Origin: Baylisascaris procyonis
Taxonomy: Eukaryota; Nematoda; Chromadorea; Rhabditida; Ascarididae
Assembly: GCA_037389465.1 (NCBI GenBank)
Contig: JAZARR010000153.1
Coordinates: forward strand, 5,554,501-5,618,500
Length of the DNA stretch: 64,000 nt
Reading direction: 5' to 3'
Part shown: positions 1 to 13,469 of the stretch, piece after piece
How positions within the stretch are numbered: the stretch's first letter is position 1
Layout of the letters: each line of letters starts with the position of its first letter
Program-made: the position numbers and the translations under genes
The notes under the pieces: model-generated
Told to the model about the DNA's origin: nothing
Databases searched by the model: none
Seen by the model: only the letters and a program-made list of their open reading frames with translations

Positions 1-622
1 CTTCGTCGTTTGTTTTCTCTTTCTGTGGAATTCCTGGAAGTACTATGTGCTTATCGTCATAATCGAAACCTTCCTACAATATTCAATTCGATTCCATTTA
101 TTTCAATCGGATTACGCTGCACAATATGGCGGATGGGTAGAAACGATTTTTTGCTCGAAAATTGAAGTGAACTACTGTGGGTCAGTCGATCCTGAAACTC
201 ATGTGTAAGGAAAGCATACAGCCTGAAACCCTCTGATGCATCTATCCATTTGTTCACTATCGACCTCTCATCTAGACTTTTCATTAAGATCAATGCGCAT
301 ATAAGATCTCATAGAAACTACAATATCCGCCTGTGGAAACTCGTAATTTTTTAGAAATTAGTTGAAATAAATGAAGGCTATTTTGTTTCGATTTCATTAT
401 TAGTTTCCGTCACGAGAAATATTGCATATCGACGACCATAACAAATTGCGTCAGTGACTTTTATTCTGTTCCCCTTACATTGCTTCATTTGTTGTTTCCA
501 TCAAGGTTAAGTTATTACAAAAAATTTGCATAATACGATTAAATGGTAATGAAATGGCATGAGCATCACTTATAGATGTCGAACCGAGTGAAGTGCTAGT
601 GGTAATATTGTTTGATAAGGCA

Positions 623-649
623 GTGATAAGCATATCGGGAGCTTATCAC
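623..649. repeat. short perfect hairpin
   Basis: The 9-base arm GTGATAAGC (623-631) and its exact complement GCTTATCAC (641-649) flank a 9-nt loop. There is no T-run after it and no gene nearby, so it is a structural observation only. Confidence 0.5.
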
Positions 650-937
650 CAATTGCGAAATGACGCCTTTCTATATAGGTATTGCGGCAAAGTTGACGAT
701 CGATTGAATTGTTGTTTGCTGCTTTTCATATGTTTATAAAGCGTGATGTTCTTGATGGGGACATCACTATGGACGAGTGAATGTGTGCCCATCTCTGAGT
801 CATTGTAAACGACGAGAATACAGACGTCGTGTGCCCAGCAAGCCACTCTTGTCTGTCTAGCTTCCTTAGGTGTCCCACCTCATCTTACCGTCAATCCGTC
901 ATCCCTTCCCTATTTCGGGGCTGCGTGTCCTCAGCAG

Positions 938-1270
938 TCAGGGGGAGGCGTCCACTGCAGCTAAGAGTTCAAGTTGTGGGTCTTTTTCAGTGTTTTGACT
1001 GTCCTTGATTGCTTGTGCAATAAATGGCAACAAATATGCCGAAGGAACAGTCGATGGAGTTTTGTGCAGACGTGAGATGGGGGAGTCCGTGGCCGGACCA
1101 CCCCATGCTCCCTTGCTTACGAGAGGGAGGCAATCCATAACCCAGACACGCAAAGCAGAAAATCGTGGTCTCCCTCTCGTTTCCAAGAAGGGAACCACGA
1201 TGAGAAGAAGTAAGGTTACTGCTAATGCTGCACTAAAACTGCAAAGTATACACGAAGGAGAGATGTGCAT
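938..1270 (-). CDS. possible small secreted or signal-anchored protein (110 aa), unproven
   Basis: The frame opens with a true ATG at 1270-1268 and runs 110 codons to a TGA. Residues about 8-31 form a hydrophobic, Leu/Val/Ala-rich stretch (SAALAVTLLLLIVV) near the N-terminus, as in a signal peptide or anchor. The rest is polar and Pro/Ser-rich with only one further Cys and no dibasic neuropeptide cleavage sites. It lies in a local GC-richer island, which lengthens frames by chance, and an overlapping 130-codon frame is open on the other strand. I do not recognise it. It may be a single-exon gene, one exon, or a chance frame. Confidence 0.2.
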   Translation of the reverse strand: MHISPSCILCSFSAALAVTLLLLIVVPFLETRGRPRFSALRVWVMDCLPLVSKGAWGGPATDSPISRLHKTPSTVPSAYLLPFIAQAIKDSQNTEKDPQLELLAAVDASP

Positions 1271-3212
1271 GCGCCACGGACTCCACTCGTGTGGGGAAAG
1301 GTCGTGGATTCCTTCTTCTACGGCGAGGCCAGAGCTTCCTCCGCTCTCACGGTCCGAAAGCCAAGGGATGTCATCTCGGCTGGGCTGTGGATCCTAAAAG
1401 CGTCAATTGTGAGCTTTCAAAGGCTGCTGATAGCCAAATTTGAGAATAGCCAAATTTGAAATTGGCCAAGCTGTTAGATCTCAAGCGCCAACTTTGAAAA
1501 TTATAAGGATACCAGGAAAGCGTTTGGCTCTCCAAGTGTTGCTCATGGATGTTCGAATTAGCCACTGGAGCACTGCGTTCCCCAATCAATCCGTGGAAAT
1601 TCCCAACGGATGAATAGCGCTCTAAGTCTTGATGCGATGTGTCGACAAAAAGAATTAGCCAACAATCATTAGAAGTGATTATTTAAAAAAATGTACCGCT
1701 ATCTCGTTTATAAAAATTGAAATTTCCCTTGATTAGTTTAGAACTGAATCAATTGAGTATTGCACTATTCACTGAGAGTGTATCTTCTTTGAGAATTAGT
1801 AAATGAATTATAATGAATACTATTAAGTGTACTGTAATTACTATAATTACTGCAATTAAAGTTACTATAAGAATGAAGAATTATTTCTATAAATAAAACT
1901 GCTGCAAGCATTTTTTCGATAAGAAACATATCGAAATTATCAGTACGTTTCATTATTCAATAAGAGATCAAACGATCATTACAAATATTGGGAGAATATT
2001 GCGAGAGAGTGAAATATGTACAGCTCGTCCTTTATCACTATTTATGATCGGTGAAGCAAATTGTGAAAGCAGAAGAGACGAGTTGAAAAACATTAACGTT
2101 TGTTGGCGTCCTTCTCATCTTTTTTGCGCTTATTCGCTTCTCTACCTGAAAGGGAAAAGAGGACAGTCAAACCCTCCTTCCTACCTTCCCCTCCTCCTCC
2201 ACTTTCATCCACTTGAATCCGACGATCAACTCTACTTAGTAGTTTCGGCAGTAACTGATTGATCGAAAGGTTTCCCAGGGGGGTTAGTTTTACGAAAAAA
2301 TTGAACCTCTCGATGAGGAATGTGTATTGAGTATTATGTCCATATGTTATTTATAAAAAATCGTAAAGAAAGAAGAGGAATAATAATTTAGGTGAGTAGG
2401 ATTTTTGTGATGTAAAGAGGATTGGAAACAAAGGATGGTTTAGCAGTTTTGATGTGAATCATCCTCGAATAACTGAAGTATACGACTTCCATTGTTGTTC
2501 TTCTGGATAATGAATTTCTCCAACTTTTTTTTTCAAGTTTGCTTTTTCTATCTTCCTCGTTTAGATATATACAGCAGTTCTATGCTTTTTTTTACCTTTC
2601 AAAATCAAACCAACCTCACCGATTAGCTAATATTTTATTCATCTCTGATTCAGTTCCCTATCTATCAACAAATAATAAGCATCTGATAGCGATATTTTAA
2701 TAAATAATTTCTTTATAACATTTAAAAGTTCTTTCATGCATAAGCATTTCGAATTGGAAACAAAGCAATCTTTGTTTTGAGGATGATTTACATCAAATAA
2801 AAGTTGCACATTTGAAAACAAATTTTTTTTCGAAGGGTGAAAATGAAGATTCGATTTGTTTTAACTGTCGTTATGGTGGGAAAGGCGATTTGGGGAGGAA
2901 GATGGAGGGGGAACTTTGTTTATGGGAACTTTCCAGTAAGGGCCCATGTTGTTATATTGAGTTTTTAGCGAGTCTCATTGGTCGCCACTTCAGTCGTATG
3001 AAGCGTCATATAACATCTGGATTGGTTAACTCTAAAACCAACATCAGTTTCGATATCGTTGTTGACCTAATTTATTGAGTGTGCACTAGAACTGCAAACA
3101 CTTTATTATGTTTTCCCGCATACGACAATACTTTCACTTCCTCTTCCTCTTTCAATTGAATGTTTCCCGATGTATTATATTTGCGCAGTTTTCTTCGTTC
3201 TTTGGAGCAGAT

Positions 3213-3237
3213 TTACTACTACTACTACTATTACTAC
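3213..3237. repeat. (CTA/TAC)n trinucleotide microsatellite
   Basis: A short run of ACT/TAC triplets with one interruption. Similar short runs occur near 32,108 and 63,615. Confidence 0.8.
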
Positions 3238-6200
3238 AACTTCAAGGAAAAGCAATTGAAAGATTTGTCTACTCAGCTTCTAAGATTTATCAAATCGAAA
3301 GATGTACGGCACTTTGCAAATGCAAAAATTTTTTTGAAAAAAAATTCAATGAACTTAATCAATAAGCTCATTAAGACTTGCATCCTGCAATATTGATCGA
3401 TTAGTGTTCCCCTATCGCATCGGCTGCCAAACATACGGTACGATGCATATGGTTGTCATATTTGATAGTAGATTGCACTGAGTGGAAGTGTGCAAAATTT
3501 GTAATGGGTGTATGCCGGTTTTTATGTTGGTGATTCACTGTTGCGCCACAATGGTTGCGCATTGCACTCATCGTCAATCGATTCATGGCTGCATCGCGGT
3601 CACCAAGCTACGCTCACTCGCATCCCTTCACAACTCTCTTCGATGTCCTTGTGGGTTGTCCAGTCTTGCTTACTAACCTCACAATTTTAATTCCTACAAC
3701 TTTACTGAATGTCTGTGAGGCCGGTGAATGCGAATGACAGAATTGCCAAATATTTCATCTGAAATGTTCAATTAATTTCACCAATTCTCTTCATAAACCA
3801 TAGTATTTTCTGTCGTAATTGAGGGCTAATGGGAATTTTCAGTTTGGATGTCCGTTTGCGTTTTCTTTAGTATCGGTTCTTTAGAATTCTCTGTGATTGG
3901 AGTGGGTCTCGAATCACTTCAGTCATTGGTATAATCGTTTGCGATAGTTTTCTGACTTATGTTTTTCATCGTCGACGGTCTTCTGCTATTCGAAATATAG
4001 GGCGGTGCATCTTTACTTTCTTTAGTTTCCGCATCATCGACTCTTTTCTACGTTCCGGGAATCGCCCAAAGACCTTGCTTATCCAACTTTTCCCACCAAA
4101 GTGCATGGAACTGACTGCATTGCCAAATTCGGAACCATCACATTTCGATAAGATTTTTATTAGGGTCAGTTCGATGAGGGTGGAGAAAGTTTCTTTCCCT
4201 ATAGAAGTTCCCTTTTCCACTCATTTTTAGGGGCAAAAACTATCCAGAATAAATGGACTTGGTCACTCGCGCTCGCAACGCCACTCCTATGTCCGCCAAA
4301 AATCTTTACCCATTGAAGTTAAATGTTGAAGTGATTAAGTATGTATTTAAAGCACCTTATGTTAAACCATTCGCTGAATTTTGTTGGACCAGATGTTTGC
4401 AATTGGAAAGTATGAGAGGACCAACCTGAAAGGTATTTAATTAGGTCATGAAGCAAGAAATGAGTCCAATCCAATCTGTTACCGTCATAGACATCATTTC
4501 ATAGTGGTGAAGGAAGGATTGCTTTTATAATATTGAAGAAGAGATTATAAAGTTATATCGCGTGTGGAAAGCGTTAAACGGCAGCAGTTTAATCTAACAA
4601 CTCCCTTTTGAGCAACAGGGTGAATGCTCAAAAAGCGCTTCATTTGCATGTGATAATAAAGGGGAAGGGGAGAAGCTAACAAATGTTAGGTTTTTCAGAG
4701 AGCCATAATGTTTGGGGCCCTCATTTCCTATAATTCATCTAACACCACTTTGTTTTTTTCTCTCAAAATTTCCTTCAGTCCTTTCTCCCTCACTGCCTCC
4801 CCCATCCGAGCTCTTAGTCGGTGCCGATATTGAAAGAGATTAATAAATGAAATGTTTTACTTGGCTAGTCTCGTCTGAAATTTCTTTAAATTTAAAAAAA
4901 AAAAAAATCGCCGCGATTCGCTGCGAATAAGGTCACAACTTTAAACTGTTTGCTTGAATATTCTCGTTTCGATGATTCACAATTTATCGCACTCAATTTG
5001 TGGAAATTTTTTGCGATATTTGATTCGCATTACTGTGTATCATTTCAGAAATCATGTTCTCATTTCAATCGCAAATTGCTCGGAATGAATGAATATTTGA
5101 TAAATTGCGCTCGCCACACCGCTTACTTGTTTGAAAAAAATCTTAGCAAATTAAAAATGAAATATGGAAATGAACGATTGAATACTTAAAACATCCTGTG
5201 TTGAAGCATTCGCCGAATTTCTTGGAAAAATTTTTGTTACACATTATTTTGTTGTTATTTTTCAGGAATCTATTGAACCGGTCGGTCTCATGAACGGAAT
5301 TTAATTTACAAAACCCATCAAAAGTTTTGTTCATAATCCTTACATCTATTGATTAATTTTATAAGTCTCTATTCCTTATTGTCATAAGATAAAAAATTAT
5401 TGCGTCGATCAAAGTTGTTGCATTTAAAATGTTCTTAAATCTATTGTATATTTTGCGCCTTTGCAAATTTCTATGATAGTGTAGTGTTTGCATATATTCA
5501 CCTATGTGCGTCTCTCTCTTTGTCTTACCGTTAATTTCAAGTTGGCAACTTTAGGAGCTTAATTTATAAAACCTGGCGGGTGTAGTTTATACAACAACGA
5601 CATTTCCGGTATGATATACCACGTTGATTCATCACTTTAGATGACCTGTTTACATTTAAAGGTGAAAAGAATTTGGCTAGAATTCTGCATCGGTCGGCCT
5701 TTTCATATGCATTGGTTAAACAAGAGAAAAGCCTAATCACTGACTAGATCGTGTTCTCTTGTGTCCTTCCCCTAGTGGCCGACCGGTGAGCTAATCACCT
5801 GTATGATTTCATTTGCGTATTTGATAAGGACCTATGCTATATAGTTCGCGTATCTTCATTGTCTGCTGAATCACATATATTTGAATAGTTAAATTTCGAT
5901 CTTTGTTGGACACTTCCGCTTAGCATTCAAATTACATTTGTATTTGTCTGTATATGTTGACGCGCATTTTCAAATGATTCGTATGTCATACTAAAACAGA
6001 TTTTCCGATGACTAAACACCACACAGCGGTTGCTGAATTGTTATAGAAATTCACATCTGTTTGTGTGTGCGTACAATATGTGACAGAGCGACTGGCACTA
6101 CATACCGACAACATTCCCTTCATCGGAAGGGGTGAGTGCTAACGGTGTGGCACGACATTTTGATGCACCGATGGCGTTTGCCCGGTTGGTCGACTGCATG

Positions 6201-6539
6201 ACATACCCTTTCATCAGGCGTTCTTTGACACTGAAACCATCCTATGATCGGTCTGTGAAAGTCTCTTCGCCGAATATCATTTGAATATTCAGATAGCGAT
6301 TTATCTTTGTGGGTTACGAAGAGCATATTCTCGACAAACTATTTCATTTTTGCGTTTTTCTTTTTAGTGTTCACTTCCAAAGTTTCACACATCGCTTAGT
6401 TAGTAAAAAAAACCAGCACGTATATATCTGAAGAAACTAAATACAATGTCTTCTTGAATAAGCCCTTTTGCCCTTCGCTATCCCCGAAGTCGAAAAGAAT
6501 TGAAGGGTTATTGTGAATAAAATGACGCTCACTCGCCTA

Positions 6540-6549
6540 CCCCCCCCCC
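6540..6549. repeat. C10 homopolymer followed by a pyrimidine-rich tract
   Basis: Ten consecutive C are followed by a C/T-rich stretch to about 6,569. It stands out in AT-rich surroundings; the complementary strand is a G-tract. Confidence 0.8.
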
Positions 6550-9500
6550 TCCCCTCCGCCGCCTCTCGTTCTGCTTCGCCTCGTTGAAAGGGGCAGCCTG
6601 GACGGTGGCTGAATAAGTATGATGGATGTCTTCCAGCCTATTTTTGTTCTAATCTCAATCTGAGCGGTGATTTAACAAGGCGAAAAAACTGATGTTTTCA
6701 GTGTTACATATTTGCATTGAGACGCCTAGCGATTTTTGTTTTCTGATTAATTATTTGAATGCATCTGCTTATAATTAGATCTGCTTCAATTTTCATTGCT
6801 TTCAAGGTTTTTGAGAAAAGAATCTCGATATGCTGGAAGGTTTCACTCATTGCTGATTCATTCAATGTGAAAACTATTGTAATTTATAAATTTGGTAAAT
6901 AGCGATGAGGAAAATACCAAATTTATCCTCTAAACTCGGAGAATGAATTGAAAAATGTAATCACTAAATCCAGCAAAAAAAAAGAAAAAAAATGGAAATG
7001 CATGCCAGAAGATGTGGTACGATATAAGCTTTGAAATGCGGTTCATTTGGCTAACCGCTTTCCGAAGTCATCGCGAAAGGAATAAAAAAATATGAAACAA
7101 TGGCTTTGTGTTGGATTCCTATTTAAGCATATCATGCCTTCTTGCAATGCTAGGCCTTGACTGGTGTAAGATGTAGGCAGATTTTTTGACCCGTTTAAAC
7201 GCACCCCTATCGAAATCGATAAGGCAGTGTGACTGATGGGAGAAGAGTTGAACATATGATCTGCGTTATATCCACGAAATTTCCCAATACTAGCTTCATT
7301 GGCTCCTTGTGGGAACTGTCCGACATACAGACCGACAGACACATACATACATCTTCACAATGTAGTTTTGCATAGGAGCTGAGCAGAGGAACATAAAATC
7401 CTGATGGATATAGCTATGTGGTTCGATAGCTTCTTGCAGTAAATTGACAAATATTGGTGAAGTAATATGACTGAATGACAGATTTGTTCGCTCAATCATG
7501 CGTCATAATTTTGTAATTCGACGTTGCATATTTTTCATCGGTCACCTATTTGACGGAAACTTGGAGAGTCTAAAACTTTCAAACGGCGATTTTAGTAATC
7601 TTATGCTGTTTTTGGATGCTTTGCCAGCCTGATGCGTGTTTGATGAGTATATTTCCTTCAGTCCTATGCTTTTAATTTTGCGAATTAGAAGGTTTATTGC
7701 ACTGAAGCTTGGTCATTTCTAATGCCCATATTAGGGAGTTCTTACAAACTCTTTTTTCTTCCAATTCGCAATGTTTCTTTATAAGTTGCTAATGCCAAAA
7801 AATGATATGAAATTAGCTTATGTGAATATTATTATTATTAAACGAATCGGTGTGAGCAAAAGTATTTCTTTTATTGCAGACAAATTAGTCGTATATAGTA
7901 AACTCATTATGTGCGTTATTTTTTAAGGCTTTTAAGCATTAAAGCAGTCATTTCATCCTGCAACTGACAAAATATGAAATGGTGCACAAGCGTCTCAGAC
8001 CCATTTACCCATTTATGTTATCTGAAGAAAGTTCACTAGCTCATTTTACGATGACAAGACCACTTGTGCAGTTACACAATCACCTTATATTGTTGAGGTG
8101 TGTTTAATTATTTGTCAATTTGCATTTACAAAGCCAAATATAGCGACGTCATGTCTGTAGGTGTCTGTATGCGTCTGCGGTTGTTTCCCACATAACGGCT
8201 GAAGCGAGAGCCGTAAAATTTGCTAGCTGTGATTTAAGTCTTAGGAGGACATCCTCTAATAATTTTCAAAACTAGATCCCTTTACTGTGGAACGAATTTT
8301 ACATACCCAGATGTGCATTCATTCTAAAATCGTTGAAAATGTTAACATTTTGTATGAGATTTCTGTGGGCGATGACATCAATTAAACATTACTATATTAA
8401 TGTCTCTTTGTTATCACTAGCGATAAGTTGTAAAATTAATTGTTGAAACCGTAGATCACATATTACATCCACCCGTCTGGCACTCTTTTTCATCTCTTCT
8501 CAACAAATTACACCCAAATTCTGTTTCATTCCACAACAATTTTATTTATTTTATTTCTTAATGTCTTTGTCAATATGTTCATTTCATCCCATTCGATCTA
8601 GACGTGATGCATCAAAAAGAACAACGCGCGTTGCAACCGATATGCAATGATTGTATGCAATCGATATTTAGTGTTCTTCATGACTTTTAGTAGTGTGCGG
8701 TTTGTCTTTTTGTTTCGTTGGTGCTTTTATTTTATGTGGGATTTGATTATCACTCTAACGGGAAATGCATCTTTCCAGTGATTTGGGAATCTGATTCTAT
8801 TCTTGGGGATTTACATGGTGGAGCTCTTGACCCTAGCACCATTATCATCGGTGCCTTATAAGATGTTATACCTGTCTGACGAGATGAACAGGTACAATAG
8901 GTTCCGTTCAATATATAAACCTTCCCGTCAGTTGCATTTCGCATTTGAACGGGCCAACATTTGAACGGTTGTTTAGGTGGTAACTTAGAGATAAGGGGGA
9001 CCCAAGAGCACGGCGTTGTTCGATTTTTTAGTGTTGTTTAATGGGATGTTCACGCATATGCAACCATCTTTATGAAATATCTTCTATTCTTCGAACGAAC
9101 TTTGGCCAGTCGAAAAATTTGACATGTGACCGACCATTCCTTCCTTCCTTCCTCCCCTTCCCCCCCGTGCCCACCCAGATTACTCGATTACATCTTCCTA
9201 TGGTATCATCATCGACGTTGGAGGGAAAGGAACTGTATTCACCTGTTTTATAGGTGATTCTAGCAGATTTCGAACGCTATAAACTTGGTCCATGGTTTAC
9301 CGTGGTGTAAACTGTGCACCAACCTGTGCCTTTACAGCGGTATAGCCTTAACTATTGGGTGAGAAATGTATAAAAGACCTGAAACTTAGGTTTGTGTGTT
9401 TGAAATATAGAGAAATGATCATTCAAAAAATGTTGTTTCCTATCGATATTTTTTTGTTTCGGTAGATGCCTTTTCAGCTGTAATGAAATATACCGAGCTG

Positions 9501-10461
9501 CCCATCCACTACATGCATTCACTCTGTTGTTGCCCTTTTTCCTTCTTTTATCTTTCCATTTATTATGGTATAGGTTTAGCACTGTAAACTATATTGATGA
9601 AGTTATCTATACAGATGTCTAGATGAAAGTTAACCAAGCTGAGAAGTAGGCAAGTTATGCGCTTTTACATACTCAAGCAACCGGTTTCTCAGTTAATAAT
9701 CAAAAGTAATTTTGAATAATGCCTTCATTTTTTAATTAGCCTCACTGCTGATATGAACTTCTAAAAAAAAAAAGTATTATTTTTTGGTAATTCGATTGGT
9801 ATAAATTACAAGCACATTCTTAAAACCTTCAAACACCTCTAACTTCTCTCGGAGCTGTTGGGCCAGTGCGAGGTATGGTTTATATGTCCTATTGTGATGC
9901 TCGTTAAGCTTATCACATTCCATATTCTTAGCTTTGATGGTTCACAAACTGAAACTGCTGAAGAGACAGACAAATGCCTGCTATCACAAATGCACAGAAA
10001 CGGGGTGAACATGATGCGGTTTTGTAGTGCACGTTTACAAGATCATTAAATAAAAACCATTTTGAAAACTATTTTGAAATAAAGCATCGACATCTGAAAA
10101 ATATGAACGAAATATCCAAGAAAATATTTTATTCATGGAATACTTTAAGGGATACGAACTCTGATCTGTATTTATCGTCAATAATGTTGTTGTTTTTCTC
10201 TTTCAAAAACGGAATCTCACTTGAGTGGCAAACGCTATTTTCGATAATTCCGTTCGTCATCTAGAATTTATATCTTAAAAATGCTTCTAATTACAAAATA
10301 ATCACCCTCATTTCCTGTAATATTTGCAGTGTCGTAACTTCAAAATATGTCTTACATATATTCTCTATCCCCTCCATTGCCAAATCGCATAATTTATTTT
10401 AAACGATACGAGCGATTTTTTTTCCGATAACAGCTCTTTTTTTAAATATATGGAGTAATAT

Positions 10462-10472
10462 TGTAGGTGCAG
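10462..10472 (+). promoter_or_regulatory. candidate trans-splice (SL) acceptor of unc-60
   Basis: The sequence TGTAGGTGCAG ends 28 nt before the unc-60 ATG at 10,501 and resembles a nematode 3' splice site with no matching upstream coding exon. It is therefore a candidate spliced-leader addition site. An alternative TTTGCAG lies at 10,323-10,329, but that would leave an upstream ATG in the leader. This is inferred from spacing only. Confidence 0.35.
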
Positions 10473-10500
10473 ATAGCGCTAGGTGGTTGATAATCGGAGA

Positions 10501-13232
10501 ATGTCGTCGGGAGTATTGGTGAACGCCGAATGCCAAAGCACATTCCAACAGCTTTCCGAGGGTAAACATAAGCTTCGCTATATCATTTACAAAATTGAGG
10601 ATAAAGAAGTCGTCGTTGAGGCTGCTGTGAGTCCCGACGAGGTGAGTTGAAACTGACTTTGTTGTTATTCTTCTCACCTGCTTTGTTTCTTAAAAGAGAG
10701 GAAGGTCAAGTTAGAAGTTTCTTTCGTAGTTTTGATCAGTCAGGTCCTCTCAGTTGAATAGAAAATTTCTGAAGATATTATGCTACTTGGTTGAATTCAG
10801 TTCTCAAAATTTTGAAGAGTAGAAGCCATGGTATTATGTTCAAGAAATAGAAAGATAAATGCCATTTATGCGTACAGTCGAAGTTTTATATTCATTACGT
10901 TTGATCAGAGGAGGCGAAGGGGGGGGGGGGAATAGGAGCTGTGGAAGTGGATTGACGATGCTTACATGTCAGGTTTAGAAGTGCTCGTATCGCCGCCAAA
11001 TTTAAGCAACAGAAAATTCCGAATGTGAACATGACGAAAATGTCCTAAAGAAACGAGGATTTTTACTCACATTCCCTACTTCCACTCTTTGCCACTCTTT
11101 TTTATATTCGTGCGATGCGCTAAATCCAGATATATATAGCAACACTCGATTCTACTCAGTCAAATGTTTAAAACTTGCAGTATATTCATTCGCTGAATAG
11201 CTATTAGTGATGTCACAGGTACAACTTAACCAGGATAGAGAAAGAAGGGGATTTCGGTTCCTGTCGGAGACCTTTCTTTTTCATTTATTGTATTCTAGTT
11301 TAGCTGTGGATTTTTGCTTATTTATTCAAATCCTCAAGTTGCCTTCAAGCGGAGACATTCTTATTCAGTTGTGATGTTGTGCGGTTAGCAAAAGTAGGCA
11401 ACCTTCTTTCCTCTCGTTCCTAAATTTTGAGCGTTCGAATATATTTACGACTAACATTCGTTGCAGTTGGGAGTAACTGGGGATGATTATGACGACAACT
11501 CAAAAGCAGCATACGAGGCGTTTGTGCGTGATTTGAAGCAGAGGACGAATGGATTTGCCGATTGTCGCTATGCAGTCTTCGATTTCAAATTCACTTGTAA
11601 TCGTCCAGGAGCGGGCACTTCAAAAATGGATAAAATTGTTTTCATTCAGGTTTATACTCGCATTTTTCCAATTCTCTTTGTTTTGACTTTAGATCCCTCT
11701 CGTTTCTCGCTCATTCAAGGGAACAATAGTGAGCGGCCTCATACGTGAAAACGAGGAACGAGGAAAATTCAGTGAGTTATGAAGTAAGTTTTAGAGGGAA
11801 GTGAAGTTTGCAGATGCTATGCTTTATCTACCTGTGAAATTAATTTGGGAAATATCCCTCAGAAATCCAGACAATGTTTTCTGCTTCGTTTCCTTCTCTC
11901 TCGAGTGCTATGTGCTTTTGGTTATGCTTTGATGTCTGACGTAGGGTCTGGCATTGGTCAGTTTAAGAACCGTCCTGAATGGTATGGTAGGCTGCTGTAC
12001 AAATTATTTAGAAACATGAGATTATTCTCACAGATTTTTTTTCAGAATGGCGACGTAAGAGATTTTATATAACTTCCAAGAAATTGCCTATTTTTGCAAG
12101 TACAGTTTTCCTCGAATATTCGGAAAAGAGAAGGTGTTTTTTAAATGAAGGAGGACCCTTTCTCGTAAATTTGGAAAATAGAAACTTGTCAGATATATGA
12201 ACGTTCTCATAAAGAAAAATTTAGAAACTGTAGTATTTTAATATCGTTAATATTTTAGGGGTAATGGAGATTTACACACTTATGATATGATGACAACCTG
12301 CAGCGTTTTATTTGCAGCTTTGCCCAGATGGTGCGCCGATAAAAAAGAAGATGGTCTATGCGTCATCAGCTTCTGCAATTAAAGCTTCTCTAGGTACAGC
12401 AAAAATACTGCAGTTTCAGGTATGCTTTATTGAGAAGTTTGTTACTTCTTATCATTACATGCATGCAGTTTTCATCGTTCATTTCTTTTTCGTTCCTTGC
12501 TTATACAAATCCTTCAGAGATCCCTTAGAAGGCATTAACTTATATAAGGGATTTCTGTTGTGTGGATGCTACGTATAAATATATGTACGTTATACATTTG
12601 ATAGAAATAGAACATTTTAAAAATTAGTGACCTTTGTGTATATTATCAAAAATAAAGAGGGGAAGCGGCTGACTTTTTCTTCGACTTTTTTTTGGCTTTT
12701 AATTGTTTCCTCCTTCCCACAAGAAGTGATTGGTGATGTGAACAGTTTATTTTACTGCAAAAAAAAAAAAGAAACGCTGAAGTATGAATCGTACTGAAAA
12801 ACACATCTATAAATTCGAGTAAAAAAGCGTACGAGCTTGACATAACAGTTTTTCAATCTCTTTGTCTTCTTTTTTATTCTATAGGAATATATTTCTGTAC
12901 TTTTTTTTTCAAGTAGCGCCTGCTAGGATGAGAGGGGAACAGAGCTTTTATTGTAAAGAATCTTTTTGAGGGATTCAAATAAACTAGGAAAGGCGGGAGG
13001 CGGCGGAACTATGATGGATATTTCAATCTTTTGTTTAGTCAACGAGCAATCGTTATACGGATGATCTCAGTGTTATAATAATGAGGCGGTCTGCAAAATA
13101 TCCTGATTTGGCAATAAAGCAGGTGTTACCTATCCATAATACATGTTGGTTTGATTGCAGGTGTCGGATGAGTCAGAGATCGCTCATAAGGAACTGCTGA
13201 ATAAACTAAGCGAGAAGTACCGCGATAACTGA
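10501..13232 (+). CDS. unc-60: ADF/cofilin actin-depolymerising factor, UNC-60A type
   Basis: Four exons: 10501-10641, 11467-11649, 12318-12419, 13161-13232 (introns 825, 668 and 741 bp; all junctions phase 0, GT-AG, acceptors TTGCAG or TTTGCAG). They encode 165 residues, the usual single ADF-homology domain length. From memory the protein follows C. elegans UNC-60A closely: N-terminal MSSG, GDDYDD near 52, CRYAVFDFKFTC near 79, CPDGAPIKKKMVYASS starting at about residue 110, and a C-terminus with VSDESE and HKELLNKL. The family binds G- and F-actin and severs or depolymerises filaments; UNC-60A is the non-muscle form. The long helix with KKKMVYASSASAIK is the main actin-binding surface. The start is fixed because ATG is directly followed by the conserved SSGVLV. 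Unlike C. elegans, as I recall it, no intron follows the ATG, and no UNC-60B exons were recognised downstream. Confidence 0.96.
10919..10930. repeat. G12 homopolymer in unc-60 intron 1
   Basis: Twelve consecutive G on the + strand, inside a purine-rich patch of the first unc-60 intron. G-tracts of this kind can form G-quadruplexes and are length-unstable. Confidence 0.85.
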
Positions 13233-13460
13233 AACGTTTTAGTCCCCTTGCTGCACATTGATGACTTGTGATCAACTTGTTGCGCTCATTTGTGACAAAG
13301 ATCATACCATTCTTCGCTGAAACTATGCGAGAGATGGAAAACAATAGACAATTCCAAGATAAAGTAGGAATAACACTTTTTGAATAATTTGATAAATATT
13401 TTTTGCATCATTTGATGCTTGTTTTTCTCTGCTTGGACTATTTTGAGGAGAACACTTTCA

Positions 13461-13466
13461 AATAAA
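13461..13466 (+). terminator. poly(A) signal AATAAA of unc-60
   Basis: This is the first AATAAA after the unc-60 stop (13,230-13,232), giving a 3' UTR of about 240-250 nt. It is followed by a T-rich region, as expected for a cleavage site. Confidence 0.65.
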
Positions 13467-13469
13467 TAT

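Larger units (their letters stand above)
1..10460. other. AT-rich intergenic DNA, no firm gene
   Basis: I recognise no conserved protein on either strand. Open frames are short and share no family motif. The stretch holds a GC-richer island near 850-1400 (with a possible secreted-protein ORF, listed separately), a short CTA-type microsatellite, a C10 tract, a 9-bp-stem hairpin at 623-649, and two diverged copies of an approximately 70-bp sequence near 4,323 and 5,165. Part of it just upstream of 10.5 kb is presumably unc-60 promoter. Confidence 0.6.

Noticed and set aside
1005..1397. 130-codon + strand frame in the GC-richer island
   Set aside because: No recognisable motif or signal; overlaps the minus-strand frame at 938-1270, and the local GC content explains long frames on both strands.
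7221..7243. AGGCAGTGTG followed by similar bases, resembling the 5' half of miR-34
   Set aside because: Only about ten bases match and no complementary arm lies within a hairpin distance on either side.
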